Below are positions 1 through 9,034 of a DNA stretch of 62,544 nt, piece after piece. Numbering within the stretch: position 1 is the stretch's first letter; each line of letters begins with the position of its first letter. The stretch is taken from contig JAUNHC010000034.1 of the NCBI GenBank assembly GCA_030524175.1, forward strand, positions 1 to 62,544, read 5' to 3'. The notes beneath the pieces are model-generated. The model saw only the letters and a list, made by a program, of their open reading frames with translations, was not told the origin of the DNA and did no database searches. Position numbers and translations under genes: made by a program. Source of the DNA: Eubacteriales bacterium. Lineage in GTDB: Bacteria; Bacillota; Clostridia; Lachnospirales; Lachnospiraceae.

Positions 1-31
1 GGCGAATTAAGGACTTTCACCTATTAGAAAC

Positions 32-84
32 GTGCGCCGCCAGGCGCACAGAAAAACCCCTGACAGCTTATCCTGTCCGGGGTT
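32..84 (-). terminator. Terminator of the first kinase operon
   Basis: A 12-nt stem (55-66 with 73-84) with one mismatched pair near its middle (GGGG run against CCCCT) is followed on the minus strand by five U (complement of 52-56). It overlaps the kinase stop codon. A second GC-rich hairpin, GTGCGCC/GGCGCAC (32-38 with 43-49), follows directly. Together they would end the leftward regulator/binding-protein/kinase transcript. Confidence 0.75.
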
Positions 85-1600
85 CCGGGATATCCAGCAC
101 AATCTGTACTTCCGTCCCTGTCTCCTCACTGCTGAAAACATTCATTGTACAGTGATCTGCGAAGAAGTATTTCAATCGTTTATATACATTTGCGATTCCA
201 ATTTTACCTATCTGTTCCTCATCAGAATCCAGCTTCTGAATCACCTGCCGGCGCACCTGTTCTGTCATTCCCACACCGTTGTCAATGATGGAAATAATAC
301 CTGTCCTGCTTTCTTCCAGGTATTTTGTCTGTACCACAATTTTTCCATTGGTGCTGTAGGTACCTATACCGTGGATGATTGAATTTTCTACTAGTGGCTG
401 TAAAATAAAGCTTGGGATTTCAATCTGATGAAACCTTTCATCCAGAATAAAATCAAATTCGATCCGCTCCCCAAAACGCTGCTCCTGAATATAAATATAA
501 TTTCCAAGCATTTCAATTTCGTATGCCAATGACACACTATGCCCCGAATAGTCAAGATTGTACCGCAGAAGCTGGGCTGTCCTGTGCAAAAGCTCCACAG
601 TCAGATCCGTATCTTCCAGATAAGCTGTCTGAGCGATCATTGTCAGAGTGTTAAACAAAAAGTGGGGATTCACCTGCAGTTGTAAAGTCTTCAGCTCACT
701 TTCCTTCAGCAGTGTACTGATTTTCATATTTTCTTTTTCTTTCTCATGGAGTGCTTTTGTCTTCTCTGCGCTTTCCTCCATTGTCTGAATATGGTCTTTC
801 AGACGGCTGAGCATAAGATTGAAAGCGGAGACCAGGGTTGTGACCTCCTCATAGCTTGGCGGCTCTACAGAAACCACCTGAAACTGCTCCAGTTTTCCAT
901 GGATCACATTTTCCGCAGCATCTGTAAGCGTTCGTAAGGGTTTTGAAATCATCAATGCCATTTTGCCCCCATATATGATCAATAGAAACACACAAACTCC
1001 AAGGAGCAGCAAAAGTAGCATATACGCAGCCTGTACCTTTTCATTCAGCTCCAACTGTATTTTGTTTGCCTCATTGATCAGCGTCACATGAAGATCCTTA
1101 TACTGCCAGCCAATAGCTGTATAAATGCCGCTGGCCTCCTCAAACAAGCTGGAAACAGCACGCTGTGTGTCTGACTGATAATATTTTTCTTTGTCATAGA
1201 TGAATTTTTCATGGACTTCATCTATCTTTTCCCGGTAATAGGTGACCATTGAGCAGATATCCTGCATATCCCTGAAAAATGTACTGCTGATCTCCATATT
1301 GTACAATTCATCCAGTCTCTTCTCCAGTAACTGGTTTTCTTGCTGAAGCCTATCATAAGAAGTATTGGTTCCATACTTTGTATACTCTTTCAGGGCAGCA
1401 TAAGTCTGGTCAAGATGGATATAAAACTCATTTAAGCATAAGACACGTTCCATATTTTCGTTGTAACGCCGGACAGAAACAGAGTTAAAGGACAGAAGCA
1501 GCACAAAAATGATACTGGCACTGCCAAGAAGCAGAAACAGATATCTGCTTAATTTTCCATGGATTGTATTTTTAAAATTTTTCTCTAGTATATGTGCCAT
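68..1600 (-). CDS. YesM-type sensor histidine kinase, module 1
   Basis: This 510-aa membrane histidine kinase autophosphorylates on receiving an extracellular signal and passes phosphate to the neighbouring AraC-type response regulator. Visible order: TM1 about residues 21-43, an extracellular helical region, TM2 about 190-214, a HAMP segment, a short coiled coil, a PF06580 phospho-acceptor domain with NPHFLFN (His313), then an HATPase domain with DNGVGM and GIGIANVYKRL. This is the YesM/LytS architecture. The start overlaps the end of the binding-protein gene by 16 bp, so the two are likely translated together. By analogy with XylFII-LytS-YesN of Clostridium beijerinckii, the anchored binding protein is the probable ligand sensor that contacts the kinase ectodomain. 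The ligand is unknown. Confidence 0.93.
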   Translation of the reverse strand: MAHILEKNFKNTIHGKLSRYLFLLLGSASIIFVLLLSFNSVSVRRYNENMERVLCLNEFYIHLDQTYAALKEYTKYGTNTSYDRLQQENQLLEKRLDELYNMEISSTFFRDMQDICSMVTYYREKIDEVHEKFIYDKEKYYQSDTQRAVSSLFEEASGIYTAIGWQYKDLHVTLINEANKIQLELNEKVQAAYMLLLLLLGVCVFLLIIYGGKMALMISKPLRTLTDAAENVIHGKLEQFQVVSVEPPSYEEVTTLVSAFNLMLSRLKDHIQTMEESAEKTKALHEKEKENMKISTLLKESELKTLQLQVNPHFLFNTLTMIAQTAYLEDTDLTVELLHRTAQLLRYNLDYSGHSVSLAYEIEMLGNYIYIQEQRFGERIEFDFILDERFHQIEIPSFILQPLVENSIIHGIGTYSTNGKIVVQTKYLEESRTGIISIIDNGVGMTEQVRRQVIQKLDSDEEQIGKIGIANVYKRLKYFFADHCTMNVFSSEETGTEVQIVLDIPEPRTG

Positions 1601-2583
1601 TGAATTTCAACGCTCCCCTGTTTATTCTCTGTCTGCTCATCCAGATTCTCTTTATCAATAAGGAGCGTCTCTGTATATATAGAGCTTTCTGTCTGTTCTT
1701 CGCCCTTAAAGCATCTGTTCAGCACCTCCACGGCCTTCTCTCCCATAGAACAGGAATTTTGCTGTATCGTTGCCTCTACCTTTCCTTCCTTCATAGCTTC
1801 AATCGTTGAATCCCCAAGTTCAAATGTAACTACCGTAAGATTCCTTTCCTCATACAACGTATTCTCAAGAAGCTGGCAGATGGCAATGGAACTGGTCCCT
1901 TCTGCACAAAATACTCCCGTAATGTTTCTGTTTTCTTCCAATGCCTCAGAAATAAGGTGTCTGGACACCGATGTGCTGAGTTTCCCTTCCAAAACGGTTT
2001 GGATGGTCATTTCCGGGTATTTTGAAATAGTATCTTTAAAACCATTTAATCTTCCAATCTGATTGGGGTCGTCCAGATATGACACGATCACCACAATATC
2101 CCCCTTGTAGCCACATGCCTTGGCCATACTGTCTGCTGCAGTCTGCCCTGCCAGATAATTATCTGTCCCTATATAACAGTACCTTTTTTCATTACTGATA
2201 TCACTGTCAATAAGAACAATGGGAATTCCCCGCTCGGCTGCCATATCCAGTGCACGGTTGAATTTATCGAAATCTTCAATCCCAACTGTAATGATTCCGT
2301 CCACATCAGCATAGACAGCGCTTTCTAAATTAGAAATCATTTTCTCCCGGTCTGAAACATAGGAGCTGACACATTTCACATCTATCCCCAGTTTTTCTCC
2401 GGCCTGGATCGCACCAAATCCCGCACGTCCCCAATACCCTGTATTCACCATAGGCGCCACAAAAGTGATCCTTTTTTCCTCCTTTTTCACCACCTGTCTG
2501 GGCGGAGCCGTAATCACTCCCAGAGTTACAGCCGCAACTGCAATAGTTGAAATCAAAAGTACAATTAAACTCTTCTTATACAT
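1585..2583 (-). CDS. Membrane-anchored sugar-binding protein, sensor of module 1
   Basis: A 332-aa periplasmic-binding-protein fold of the RbsB/LacI family (peripla_BP_4). The N-terminus is a hydrophobic anchor or uncleaved signal (residues about 5-26) with no lipobox Cys. The mature part begins with a typical RITFVAPMVNTGYW strand, continues with ADVDGIITVG and GIPIVLIDSD, and shows the hinge order of pentose/hexose binders. No permease or ATPase is adjacent; the gene lies between a response regulator and a histidine kinase. It is therefore better read as an extracellular ligand sensor than as a transporter subunit. The ligand (probably a sugar) cannot be named from sequence. It is 21 bp downstream of the regulator gene and overlaps the kinase gene. 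Confidence 0.88.
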   Translation of the reverse strand: MYKKSLIVLLISTIAVAAVTLGVITAPPRQVVKKEEKRITFVAPMVNTGYWGRAGFGAIQAGEKLGIDVKCVSSYVSDREKMISNLESAVYADVDGIITVGIEDFDKFNRALDMAAERGIPIVLIDSDISNEKRYCYIGTDNYLAGQTAADSMAKACGYKGDIVVIVSYLDDPNQIGRLNGFKDTISKYPEMTIQTVLEGKLSTSVSRHLISEALEENRNITGVFCAEGTSSIAICQLLENTLYEERNLTVVTFELGDSTIEAMKEGKVEATIQQNSCSMGEKAVEVLNRCFKGEEQTESSIYTETLLIDKENLDEQTENKQGSVEIQWHIY

Positions 2584-2604
2584 TTCTCGTGGCCTCTTTT
2601 CTTA

Positions 2605-4149
2605 TCAGCGCAGCAGTAAGTCCCGCATTTCCCCAATTGTCATGCCTGTGTTTTTCTTAAATACTTTGTAAAAATATGTGGATGACTGGTAACCCACACT
2701 GTTGCTGATATTTCGTATAACTGTATTTTCTGTTTCGATCATAGCAACGGCCTCGTTGATCCTTGCACTGGTCAACAGTTCCACAAATCCCGTTTTCAGC
2801 TTCTGTGTCAGCAGTCTGCTTAAATAAAAGGGGCTTATCCCAAGCTGAACAGCCATATCCTCAAGGGATAAATCCTTATTATAATTTTTCTCTATATATG
2901 CGGCTGCCTGGTTGATATATATCATCCTTCCGTCCGCCTCTTCTTCCAAAATCTCCAGTTTTTTCAGAAACTGCAAAGCTATATTCTTCCGGTCCTCTGT
3001 ATCTTCCAGAGGTGCAAACGCAGTGATGATCTGATGCCAGGAGTATATGCTGTATCCTGCAACAGCCTTGCTGCAATGCTGAAGAAGCAAAGCGGTCAGT
3101 ACGATCTCTTCTCTCTTATTACAGCCTGATTTCTCCCAGACAGTGAGCTGCCATTGTATTAAAGCTGCACTTGCGTCCCAGTCCTTTGCCTTTATACGCT
3201 CCGAAAGCTTCCTGATAAATTGTTCTGTACTCTTATGTACATTTGCTGCATTGTATTTCCCTTCAAAAAAACAGATCTTCCCAGGTGAAGCTCCGTGCAC
3301 GGCAGCAACTGCCTCGCTGAAAGCTTTCGTCATCTCTTCAAAATCATATCTCCATCGGCTGACGCCGAACCGCATTGTGCCGCCCATTTTTTTCTCCACA
3401 AGTGTGCGGTATCTTTCCAGGAGGACAGTGATCCATTCCTTATAATTCTCTTTACCCACAACCTCACCGGGAAAGAAAAACAGAATTAACATATTATCAT
3501 AAATCTTAGTTAAAAAAGTACAGTAACCCTTTAAGGTATCTCCTGCAATTGCACGGGCTGTCTCCAGCTCTTCTCCTTTCACTTTATTCTGAAAATCCCC
3601 GGCAGCAAAAACTCCTCCCCAATAAGTATGATCCATGGTTTCCAGCCAAATGTTAAGCTCCTCCTGACGGGGAGTCCCAAGAATAATGGAAGAGATCACT
3701 TCTCTTCCTGCAACCTCCTGCATTTTTTGAAAAGATTCTGCTTTTTTCTGTTCCTGTAAAACACTGGAACGTTCCCGCTCTATCACACGAAGTACCTTTG
3801 ACAATGTTTTTATCAGAACTTCCCGTTTTACCGGCTTCAGCAGATAATCTACAGCGCCAAGTGAAATGGCTCTCTGGGCATATTCGAAATCATTATATGC
3901 CGTACATATAATAATTTTTGTACGTTCCGAGCGCATACGTATGATTTCCATTGCTTCCAGTCCATTTAATCCGGGCATATTAATATCCACAAGAATAAGA
4001 TCTGGGTCATATTCCTGTACACTTTTAATTAAATCTGTCCCGTTATACACACTGGGCAGGATTTTAATATCCTTTATATTTTCCTGAACCAGCATTTCCA
4101 GTCCCCTGCATTCAATGGCTTCATCATCCGCTATCATAATTGTATACAT
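2605..4149 (-). CDS. YesN-type response regulator with AraC output, module 1
   Basis: A 514-aa response regulator. The receiver domain (1-120) has the acidic pair IADDE, phospho-acceptor Asp55 in LILVDINMPG, and Lys in LLKPVKRE. A long middle region (about 130-395) of unknown function is common in YesN proteins. The C-terminal AraC double helix-turn-helix (about 405-514) contains ISPFYLSRLLTQ and SVGYQSSTYFYKVFKKNTG. It starts ATG with AAGGAGAG upstream and is first in the leftward trio. Likely targets are the divergent secreted carboxylesterase 265 bp away and its own operon; this is inferred from position. Confidence 0.93.
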   Translation of the reverse strand: MYTIMIADDEAIECRGLEMLVQENIKDIKILPSVYNGTDLIKSVQEYDPDLILVDINMPGLNGLEAMEIIRMRSERTKIIICTAYNDFEYAQRAISLGAVDYLLKPVKREVLIKTLSKVLRVIERERSSVLQEQKKAESFQKMQEVAGREVISSIILGTPRQEELNIWLETMDHTYWGGVFAAGDFQNKVKGEELETARAIAGDTLKGYCTFLTKIYDNMLILFFFPGEVVGKENYKEWITVLLERYRTLVEKKMGGTMRFGVSRWRYDFEEMTKAFSEAVAAVHGASPGKICFFEGKYNAANVHKSTEQFIRKLSERIKAKDWDASAALIQWQLTVWEKSGCNKREEIVLTALLLQHCSKAVAGYSIYSWHQIITAFAPLEDTEDRKNIALQFLKKLEILEEEADGRMIYINQAAAYIEKNYNKDLSLEDMAVQLGISPFYLSRLLTQKLKTGFVELLTSARINEAVAMIETENTVIRNISNSVGYQSSTYFYKVFKKNTGMTIGEMRDLLLR

Positions 4150-4338
4150 ACCGGCTCTCCTTATCTGTCATTCTGCCACAGCACCTATTATCTGTCATCA
4201 TTATACAGCATATATCAGATTCAGAAAACTATCATTTTTTGCTTTACCGGCAGCAGGCACATATTTTAATCAAGCAGTGCAAAATATGGCAGTTTTCACT
4301 GAGACTTCCGCAATAATTTACCTCTAATCCAGAAAATG

Positions 4339-4367
4339 TTGAGTTTATAAGAGGCCGCAGACATTAT
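4339..4367 (+). promoter_or_regulatory. Candidate promoter of the secreted carboxylesterase
   Basis: TTGAGT (4339-4344), 17 bp, CATTAT (4362-4367), 47 bp before the gene. The -10 is weak (4/6), as expected of an activator-dependent promoter. The rest of the 265-bp divergent region shows no clear repeat. Confidence 0.35.
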
Positions 4368-4414
4368 ATACTTATCCCATCAAACAATTACCCACATAAA
4401 GGAGGATATAAGTT

Positions 4415-5995
4415 ATGAAAATCAAAAGATTTGCCCGTACACTCACTGCTGTCGGTATGACAGCCGCCATTCTCAGCGCATCCCCGGCCTATGCTGCAGA
4501 CTCCATGAATCCCCCTACCACTCAGGTGGCACAAGGACAGTTACGGGGTTACATGGACGGAGACACCTATGCATTTCTGGGAGTACCCTATGCAAGTGTT
4601 CCGGAAAGATTCGCACTGCCGGAAGATCCCCAAGCCTGGGAAGGTGTTCGTGATGCACAGGCTTACGGCGCAATCTGTCCTATACCGGAGCAGACAAGTG
4701 TGGGTGACGACGAAATGGTATGGCCCCACCGCTACTGGATCCAGAACGAAGAATGCCAGTTTTTGAATATCTGGTCACAGGATATTGACAGCACTGCAAA
4801 AAAACCGGTCATTGTATTTATGCACGGCGGCGGTTTTAATAACGGCTCCTCCATAGAAGGTGTTGCTTATGAAGGCAAAAACCTCAGTGAATACGGAGAT
4901 GTGGTGGTAGTTACCCTCAATCACCGTTTAAATGTCCTTGGTTATCTGGATCTTTCTGCTTATGGCGGAGAATTTGAAAATTCTGTTAATCTTGGAGACG
5001 AAGACCTGATCCAGGCTGTGAAGTGGATCAACGAAAACATTGAAAACTTCGGCGGTGATCCTGAAAACATCACGATCATGGGACAGTCAGGCGGCGGAAG
5101 AAAGGTACAGTCCTTCATGCATTATGACAAAGCAGAGGGCCTGGTTGATAAGATCATTTCACAGAGTTCTTCCGGTTACAGCCTGGTTGACAAGGAAATC
5201 AGTACTGCAGTGGCAGAAAAAACTCTTGAAAACCTGGGACTTGACGAAAATTCTGTAGCAGAGATCAAGACTGTTCCCTACAGTGATCTCATCACTGCCG
5301 GCGTAGACGCATTGGCTGCTGTTAAAGAAGAAACAGGAACTTCCGTCTCCTGGGCTCCTGTAGAAAATGAAGGTGTTGTCTCTGAGGAATACTGCGACTG
5401 GGCTGCTGATATCCCGCTCATGGTTGGTTCCACACTCACAGAACAAACCGGCTCCTTCCGTGTTGGTGACGGACGTAAAAATGAATGGACCGACGAAGAG
5501 GTACTGGCAAATGTAACCGAAAAGTATGGCGACAAGGCAGAAGAAATCATAGCTGAGTTTGCCAAGGCTTATCCCGACAAAAAAGCGGCAGATGCATTCT
5601 TCTACGGCGCATCTCACCGGGAGAATTCCAAAAAGATCCTGAATGGAAAAGAAGAAGCAGGAACCGCTCCTGTATACAGTTATATGTTCTCCTATGAAGC
5701 CCCGGTAAACGGAGGCACCACAGCCTTCCATTGTGTAGATTTAATTTACGCTTTCCACAATGTTGATATCCCGGTTGTGTCCAGAGCCTGCGGCGGAGAC
5801 GAGGACGCTCACCGCATTCAGGACCAGGTGGCATCAGCCATTGTCAGCTTTGCATCCACTGGTGATCCAAGTACAGACAGCCTGGAATGGAAACCCTATA
5901 CTGCAGCAGAGCCAAACACAATGAGATTTGATATTGAAAGTAAATGCGGAATCATTGAGGATGACACTCTTGGAGAACTTTGCTTAGCTGAATAA
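4415..5995 (+). CDS. Secreted type-B carboxylesterase
   Basis: A 526-aa serine ester hydrolase of the type-B carboxylesterase (pnbA-like) family. A Sec signal peptide (1-28, ending SPAYA) predicts export. The mature part shows the oxyanion HGGGF motif, the nucleophile elbow GQSGGG with Ser225 (family consensus GESAGG), and the FHCVDLIYAF segment carrying the probable catalytic His. Length is normal for the family. A strong AAAGGAGG site precedes the ATG. It is monocistronic, divergent from the module 1 sensor trio, and ends at a strong hairpin. There is no wall anchor, so the product may be free or loosely bound. Substrate is unknown; acylated plant polysaccharides or small aryl esters are reasonable guesses. 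Confidence 0.92.
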   Translation: MKIKRFARTLTAVGMTAAILSASPAYAADSMNPPTTQVAQGQLRGYMDGDTYAFLGVPYASVPERFALPEDPQAWEGVRDAQAYGAICPIPEQTSVGDDEMVWPHRYWIQNEECQFLNIWSQDIDSTAKKPVIVFMHGGGFNNGSSIEGVAYEGKNLSEYGDVVVVTLNHRLNVLGYLDLSAYGGEFENSVNLGDEDLIQAVKWINENIENFGGDPENITIMGQSGGGRKVQSFMHYDKAEGLVDKIISQSSSGYSLVDKEISTAVAEKTLENLGLDENSVAEIKTVPYSDLITAGVDALAAVKEETGTSVSWAPVENEGVVSEEYCDWAADIPLMVGSTLTEQTGSFRVGDGRKNEWTDEEVLANVTEKYGDKAEEIIAEFAKAYPDKKAADAFFYGASHRENSKKILNGKEEAGTAPVYSYMFSYEAPVNGGTTAFHCVDLIYAFHNVDIPVVSRACGGDEDAHRIQDQVASAIVSFASTGDPSTDSLEWKPYTAAEPNTMRFDIESKCGIIEDDTLGELCLAE

Positions 5996-6040
5996 CAGCA
6001 TTTGATACTGCAAACGATCCTCATGATCAAAAATCCTATA

Positions 6041-6078
6041 AAGGCGTCCGGACAACCTGCTGGCTGTCCGGACGCCTT
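6041..6078. terminator. Bidirectional terminator between esterase and glyA-like gene
   Basis: A perfect 14-bp stem (6041-6054 with 6065-6078) with a 10-nt loop lies between two convergent genes. The downstream U tracts are modest on both strands. Confidence 0.85.
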
Positions 6079-6119
6079 ATCTTTAGTATAATATACAGTC
6101 CGTTTTACCCATCTGCTAT

Positions 6120-7373
6120 TTAAGCAAAAGACTCTGCCCGGTAAAGGGGATATTTTGAAATAAGCTCTTCTGCACGTACTTTTACTTCTGCGATCACGGC
6201 CTCATCCTCCGGTGCCTTAACCACTTGATCGATCATATCCACGATTTCTGTAACTGCATCCTCCTTCAGTCCCCTTTGGGTGACAGAGGTAAGTCCGATA
6301 CGGATACCGCTGGTAATATGAGGCTTTGCTGTGTCAAAGGGCACAACCTGCTTATTCACGGAGATTCCTGCCCGGTCAAGAGCAGTCTGCATCTGGCGTC
6401 CTGTCACACCCTTATTGCGCAGATCAACAACCAGGAGATGATTGTCTGTTCCGCCGCTTACAACAGTATAATCTCGTTTCATAAGCTCCTCTGCCATATG
6501 CTGTGCATTTTTGACAACCTGAACCATGATATCATGGAATTCCTCAGTTGCTGCGTAGCGGAAACTCCAGCATTTTGCTGCCATAGTGTGAAGATGAATG
6601 GAACCTAATGCACCCGGGAAGGTACCTTTATTAAGTGCCTTGGCATATTTCTCCTTACAGAATACCATTCCGCTGCGTGCAGAACAGAAGGTCTTGGTTG
6701 TGGATGAGGTTACAAAATCCATATAAGGAATAGGACTTGGAATTACCTTTGCCGCTACGAGACCGGCTACATGAGCCATATCGCACATGGAATAAGCTCC
6801 CACAGACTCTGCGATTTCAGCAACACGTTTAAAATCAATAAGACGGGGATATGAGCTGGCGCCGCAGATGATGAGCTTAGGCTTCACCTCTTTTGCAAGT
6901 CTTTCCATTTCCTCATAGTCAATACGGCCTGTCTCAGGGTCGCAGCCATAGAAGGTATGGTCATACATGGTGCTTGTCCAGTTAGCCGGGCTTCCGTGTG
7001 TCAAATGTCCGCCCTGATCCAGACGCATTGCCAGAACTCTGTCACCTGGCTTTAAAATTGTTGCAAAAACAGAGTAATTGGCTGTTGAGCCTGAGTAAGA
7101 CTGGATGTTCACATACTCTGCCCCGAAAAGTTCTTTGGCACGGCTGACTGCAAGACGTTCCATCTCATCTGCCACCTCGCCGCCTGCCTGAAAACGTGCT
7201 CCCGGATAGCCTTCCAGTGTTTTATTGGTAAATACACTGCCGGAAAGCTCCATAACCGGAACGGGAACCGTGCTCTCTGACGCTATCATTTCAATGCATT
7301 TCTCCTGACGGATCAATTCTCTGTCCACAATCCCCGCAAGTTCCGGGTCTGTGCGTCTTGTTTCATCTAACAT
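6120..7373 (-). CDS. glyA: Serine hydroxymethyltransferase-like PLP enzyme (divergent)
   Basis: A 417-aa fold-type I PLP enzyme of the glycine/serine hydroxymethyltransferase family, which interconverts serine and glycine with one-carbon transfer to tetrahydrofolate. Family blocks are clear: IEMIASES, LEGYPGAR, GGHLTHGSPANW, DMAHVAGLVAA, and Lys227 as the PLP Schiff-base residue. Several near-invariant blocks differ. The TTTTHKTLRGPRGG-type block reads SSTTKTFCSARSG, the FPGGQGG block reads FPGALGS, and the RYYGGCE-type block reads RFQAGGE. It may therefore be a paralogue with another amino-acid substrate. It lies 50 bp downstream of an amino-acid symporter, suggesting both handle the same amino acid. 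Confidence 0.85.
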   Translation of the reverse strand: MLDETRRTDPELAGIVDRELIRQEKCIEMIASESTVPVPVMELSGSVFTNKTLEGYPGARFQAGGEVADEMERLAVSRAKELFGAEYVNIQSYSGSTANYSVFATILKPGDRVLAMRLDQGGHLTHGSPANWTSTMYDHTFYGCDPETGRIDYEEMERLAKEVKPKLIICGASSYPRLIDFKRVAEIAESVGAYSMCDMAHVAGLVAAKVIPSPIPYMDFVTSSTTKTFCSARSGMVFCKEKYAKALNKGTFPGALGSIHLHTMAAKCWSFRYAATEEFHDIMVQVVKNAQHMAEELMKRDYTVVSGGTDNHLLVVDLRNKGVTGRQMQTALDRAGISVNKQVVPFDTAKPHITSGIRIGLTSVTQRGLKEDAVTEIVDMIDQVVKAPEDEAVIAEVKVRAEELISKYPLYRAESFA

Positions 7374-7423
7374 AATATTCTTCCTTTCCTGGCATTCATG
7401 CCATATAGCTTTTATTATAAATT

Positions 7424-8860
7424 TTATTTCTTCCAGGTTTCGCTCACTTCTGTAATACCCAATGCATCCGGGTCAAATACAGGCTCTTCCACTCCGTTTT
7501 TCCGCTGTTTATCATAATCCTTAAAAATTCGGACTGCCTGACTTCCAAGAATCAGGAGGGAAATAATATTTACCCACGCCATAACTCCATGACCGATATC
7601 TCCCATAGTCCACACAGCATCTGCGGAAAGAAGACATCCGAGGAATACTGTTACAAGAAAACAGATTTTCAGTACCCAGGGAAGAATTTTATTTTTTGGA
7701 AAAAGATAATACAGGCTGCTTTCACCGTACAGATAGTATGCCAGCAATGCCACAGAGGCAAAACACAAAATTGCAATTGCCACAAACGGTGCGCCAAAGC
7801 CCGGAATTACTGTATCAATGGCTGAGGACACAAAATCATTGCCATATGCCACTCCCGGAAGTCCCTCATACAGGAAACCGCCGGCGCCGTCACTCACATT
7901 GTAGCATCCTGTCATAAGCATCATGATGGCAGATGTGGTACATACGAAAAAGGTACCGATAAACACACTGAGTGCATTGCTTAATCCCTGTTTTACCGGA
8001 TGGCTCACTTCCCCCACAGCCGCTGTAACTGCAGATGAACCTACACCCACTTCATTTGCAAAAACACCACGCTTAATACCCCAGGATATGGCAGAACCCA
8101 CAATTGCAGAGAAAACCTGATCTGTCCCAAACGCTGATTTAAAAATCAAAGCGAAAATCCCGGGCAGTTTGGTAATATTCATAACAATAATGATAAGTGC
8201 CATCAAAATGTAAAGAAGCGCCATGACCGGAGAAATCTTCTGTGCAGCACTTCCGATACGCTTCAGACCGCCCAGTATAACGAAAGCCAAAAATCCGGTA
8301 AACACAATTCCCACACCAACCACAGGAAGATGAAATGCAGCGGAAATACCCTGTGTGATATTGTAAGACTGGGTTGTAGGTGAGAGAAGTACAAAGCAAA
8401 GTATCGTCAGCACCGCAAACACGGATGCCATCAATTTTCCAAGTGCCTTATTCTTCATACCGTGTTCCATGTAATAAGCCGGACCGCCACGGTACTCCCC
8501 GTGTATGGTCTGGCGGTAGGTTTGTGAAAGCACTGCCTCAATAAGGGCTACGGCTGAACCGATCAGCGCCAGGATCCAGAACCAGAACACAGCTCCCGGA
8601 CCGCCGAAAAATATAGCAGTTGCCATACCGGCAATATTTCCCACACCCACAGTGCGGGCAGCTGTAAAGATAAATGCACGGAATGGGGACAGCCCCTTTG
8701 ATGACTCTTCTCCCTTCCCCATGTTCCGGATCATTTCTTTTAGATAACGGAACTGCGGAAATGCCATCCGTATTGAAAAATACAGACCTGCTCCCAATAC
8801 CAGGATAACCAATGGCATACTCCACAGAATGTCATTGATCGTAGTAAGGATTTCATTCAT
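7424..8860 (-). CDS. AGCS-family sodium:amino-acid symporter
   Basis: A 478-aa polytopic carrier of the alanine/glycine:cation symporter family (about 10-11 membrane segments). Typical AGCS stretches are seen: FRAFIFTAARTVGVGNIAGM near residue 65, GGPGAVFWFWI, RGVFANEVGVGSSA, and MTGCYNVSDG. It would import alanine, glycine or a similar small amino acid with sodium (or H+). The hydroxymethyltransferase-like gene follows 50 bp downstream with no terminator, so they are probably one transcript. A good promoter lies about 90 bp upstream, and a sensor kinase/regulator pair is encoded just beyond it. Confidence 0.92.
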   Translation of the reverse strand: MNEILTTINDILWSMPLVILVLGAGLYFSIRMAFPQFRYLKEMIRNMGKGEESSKGLSPFRAFIFTAARTVGVGNIAGMATAIFFGGPGAVFWFWILALIGSAVALIEAVLSQTYRQTIHGEYRGGPAYYMEHGMKNKALGKLMASVFAVLTILCFVLLSPTTQSYNITQGISAAFHLPVVGVGIVFTGFLAFVILGGLKRIGSAAQKISPVMALLYILMALIIIVMNITKLPGIFALIFKSAFGTDQVFSAIVGSAISWGIKRGVFANEVGVGSSAVTAAVGEVSHPVKQGLSNALSVFIGTFFVCTTSAIMMLMTGCYNVSDGAGGFLYEGLPGVAYGNDFVSSAIDTVIPGFGAPFVAIAILCFASVALLAYYLYGESSLYYLFPKNKILPWVLKICFLVTVFLGCLLSADAVWTMGDIGHGVMAWVNIISLLILGSQAVRIFKDYDKQRKNGVEEPVFDPDALGITEVSETWKK

Positions 8861-8948
8861 GTTTTTTACTTTTCCCCCTGTTCTTCTCTTTTGTTATTCT
8901 CATTATGTCATGAAAAGAAGGAAAAAAATATGGCAGGCCTTGTGTAAA

Positions 8949-8976
8949 ATTATATCAATTTTGTGATATGGAACAA
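8949..8976 (-). promoter_or_regulatory. Promoter for symporter-glyA transcript
   Basis: Read on the minus strand: TTGTTC (8971-8976), 16-bp spacer, TATAAT (8949-8954), about 90 bp before the symporter ATG. I looked for a glycine riboswitch in the leader and saw none. Confidence 0.55.
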
Positions 8977-9000
8977 AGTGAATTACTTTTCTAGTATATA

Positions 9001-9034
9001 AAATAAAAACACCCCGAAAATCATTCCGGAGTGT
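9001..9034 (-). terminator. Terminator overlapping the stop codon of the AraC-type regulator
   Basis: The hairpin ACACTCCGGAA/TTCGGGGTGT (9024-9034 with 9009-9018) is followed on the minus strand by UUUUAUUU. Its 5' arm is inside the last codons of the regulator gene, so it separates that operon from the symporter promoter. Confidence 0.8.

Noticed and set aside
5159-5731. 190-aa open frame opposite the carboxylesterase
   Set aside because: Antisense shadow of a clear coding gene, Cys/Phe-rich composition.
8861-9000. Glycine riboswitch before the symporter/glyA operon
   Set aside because: Function of the genes suggests it, but the leader is short and AT-rich with no paired aptamer cores.
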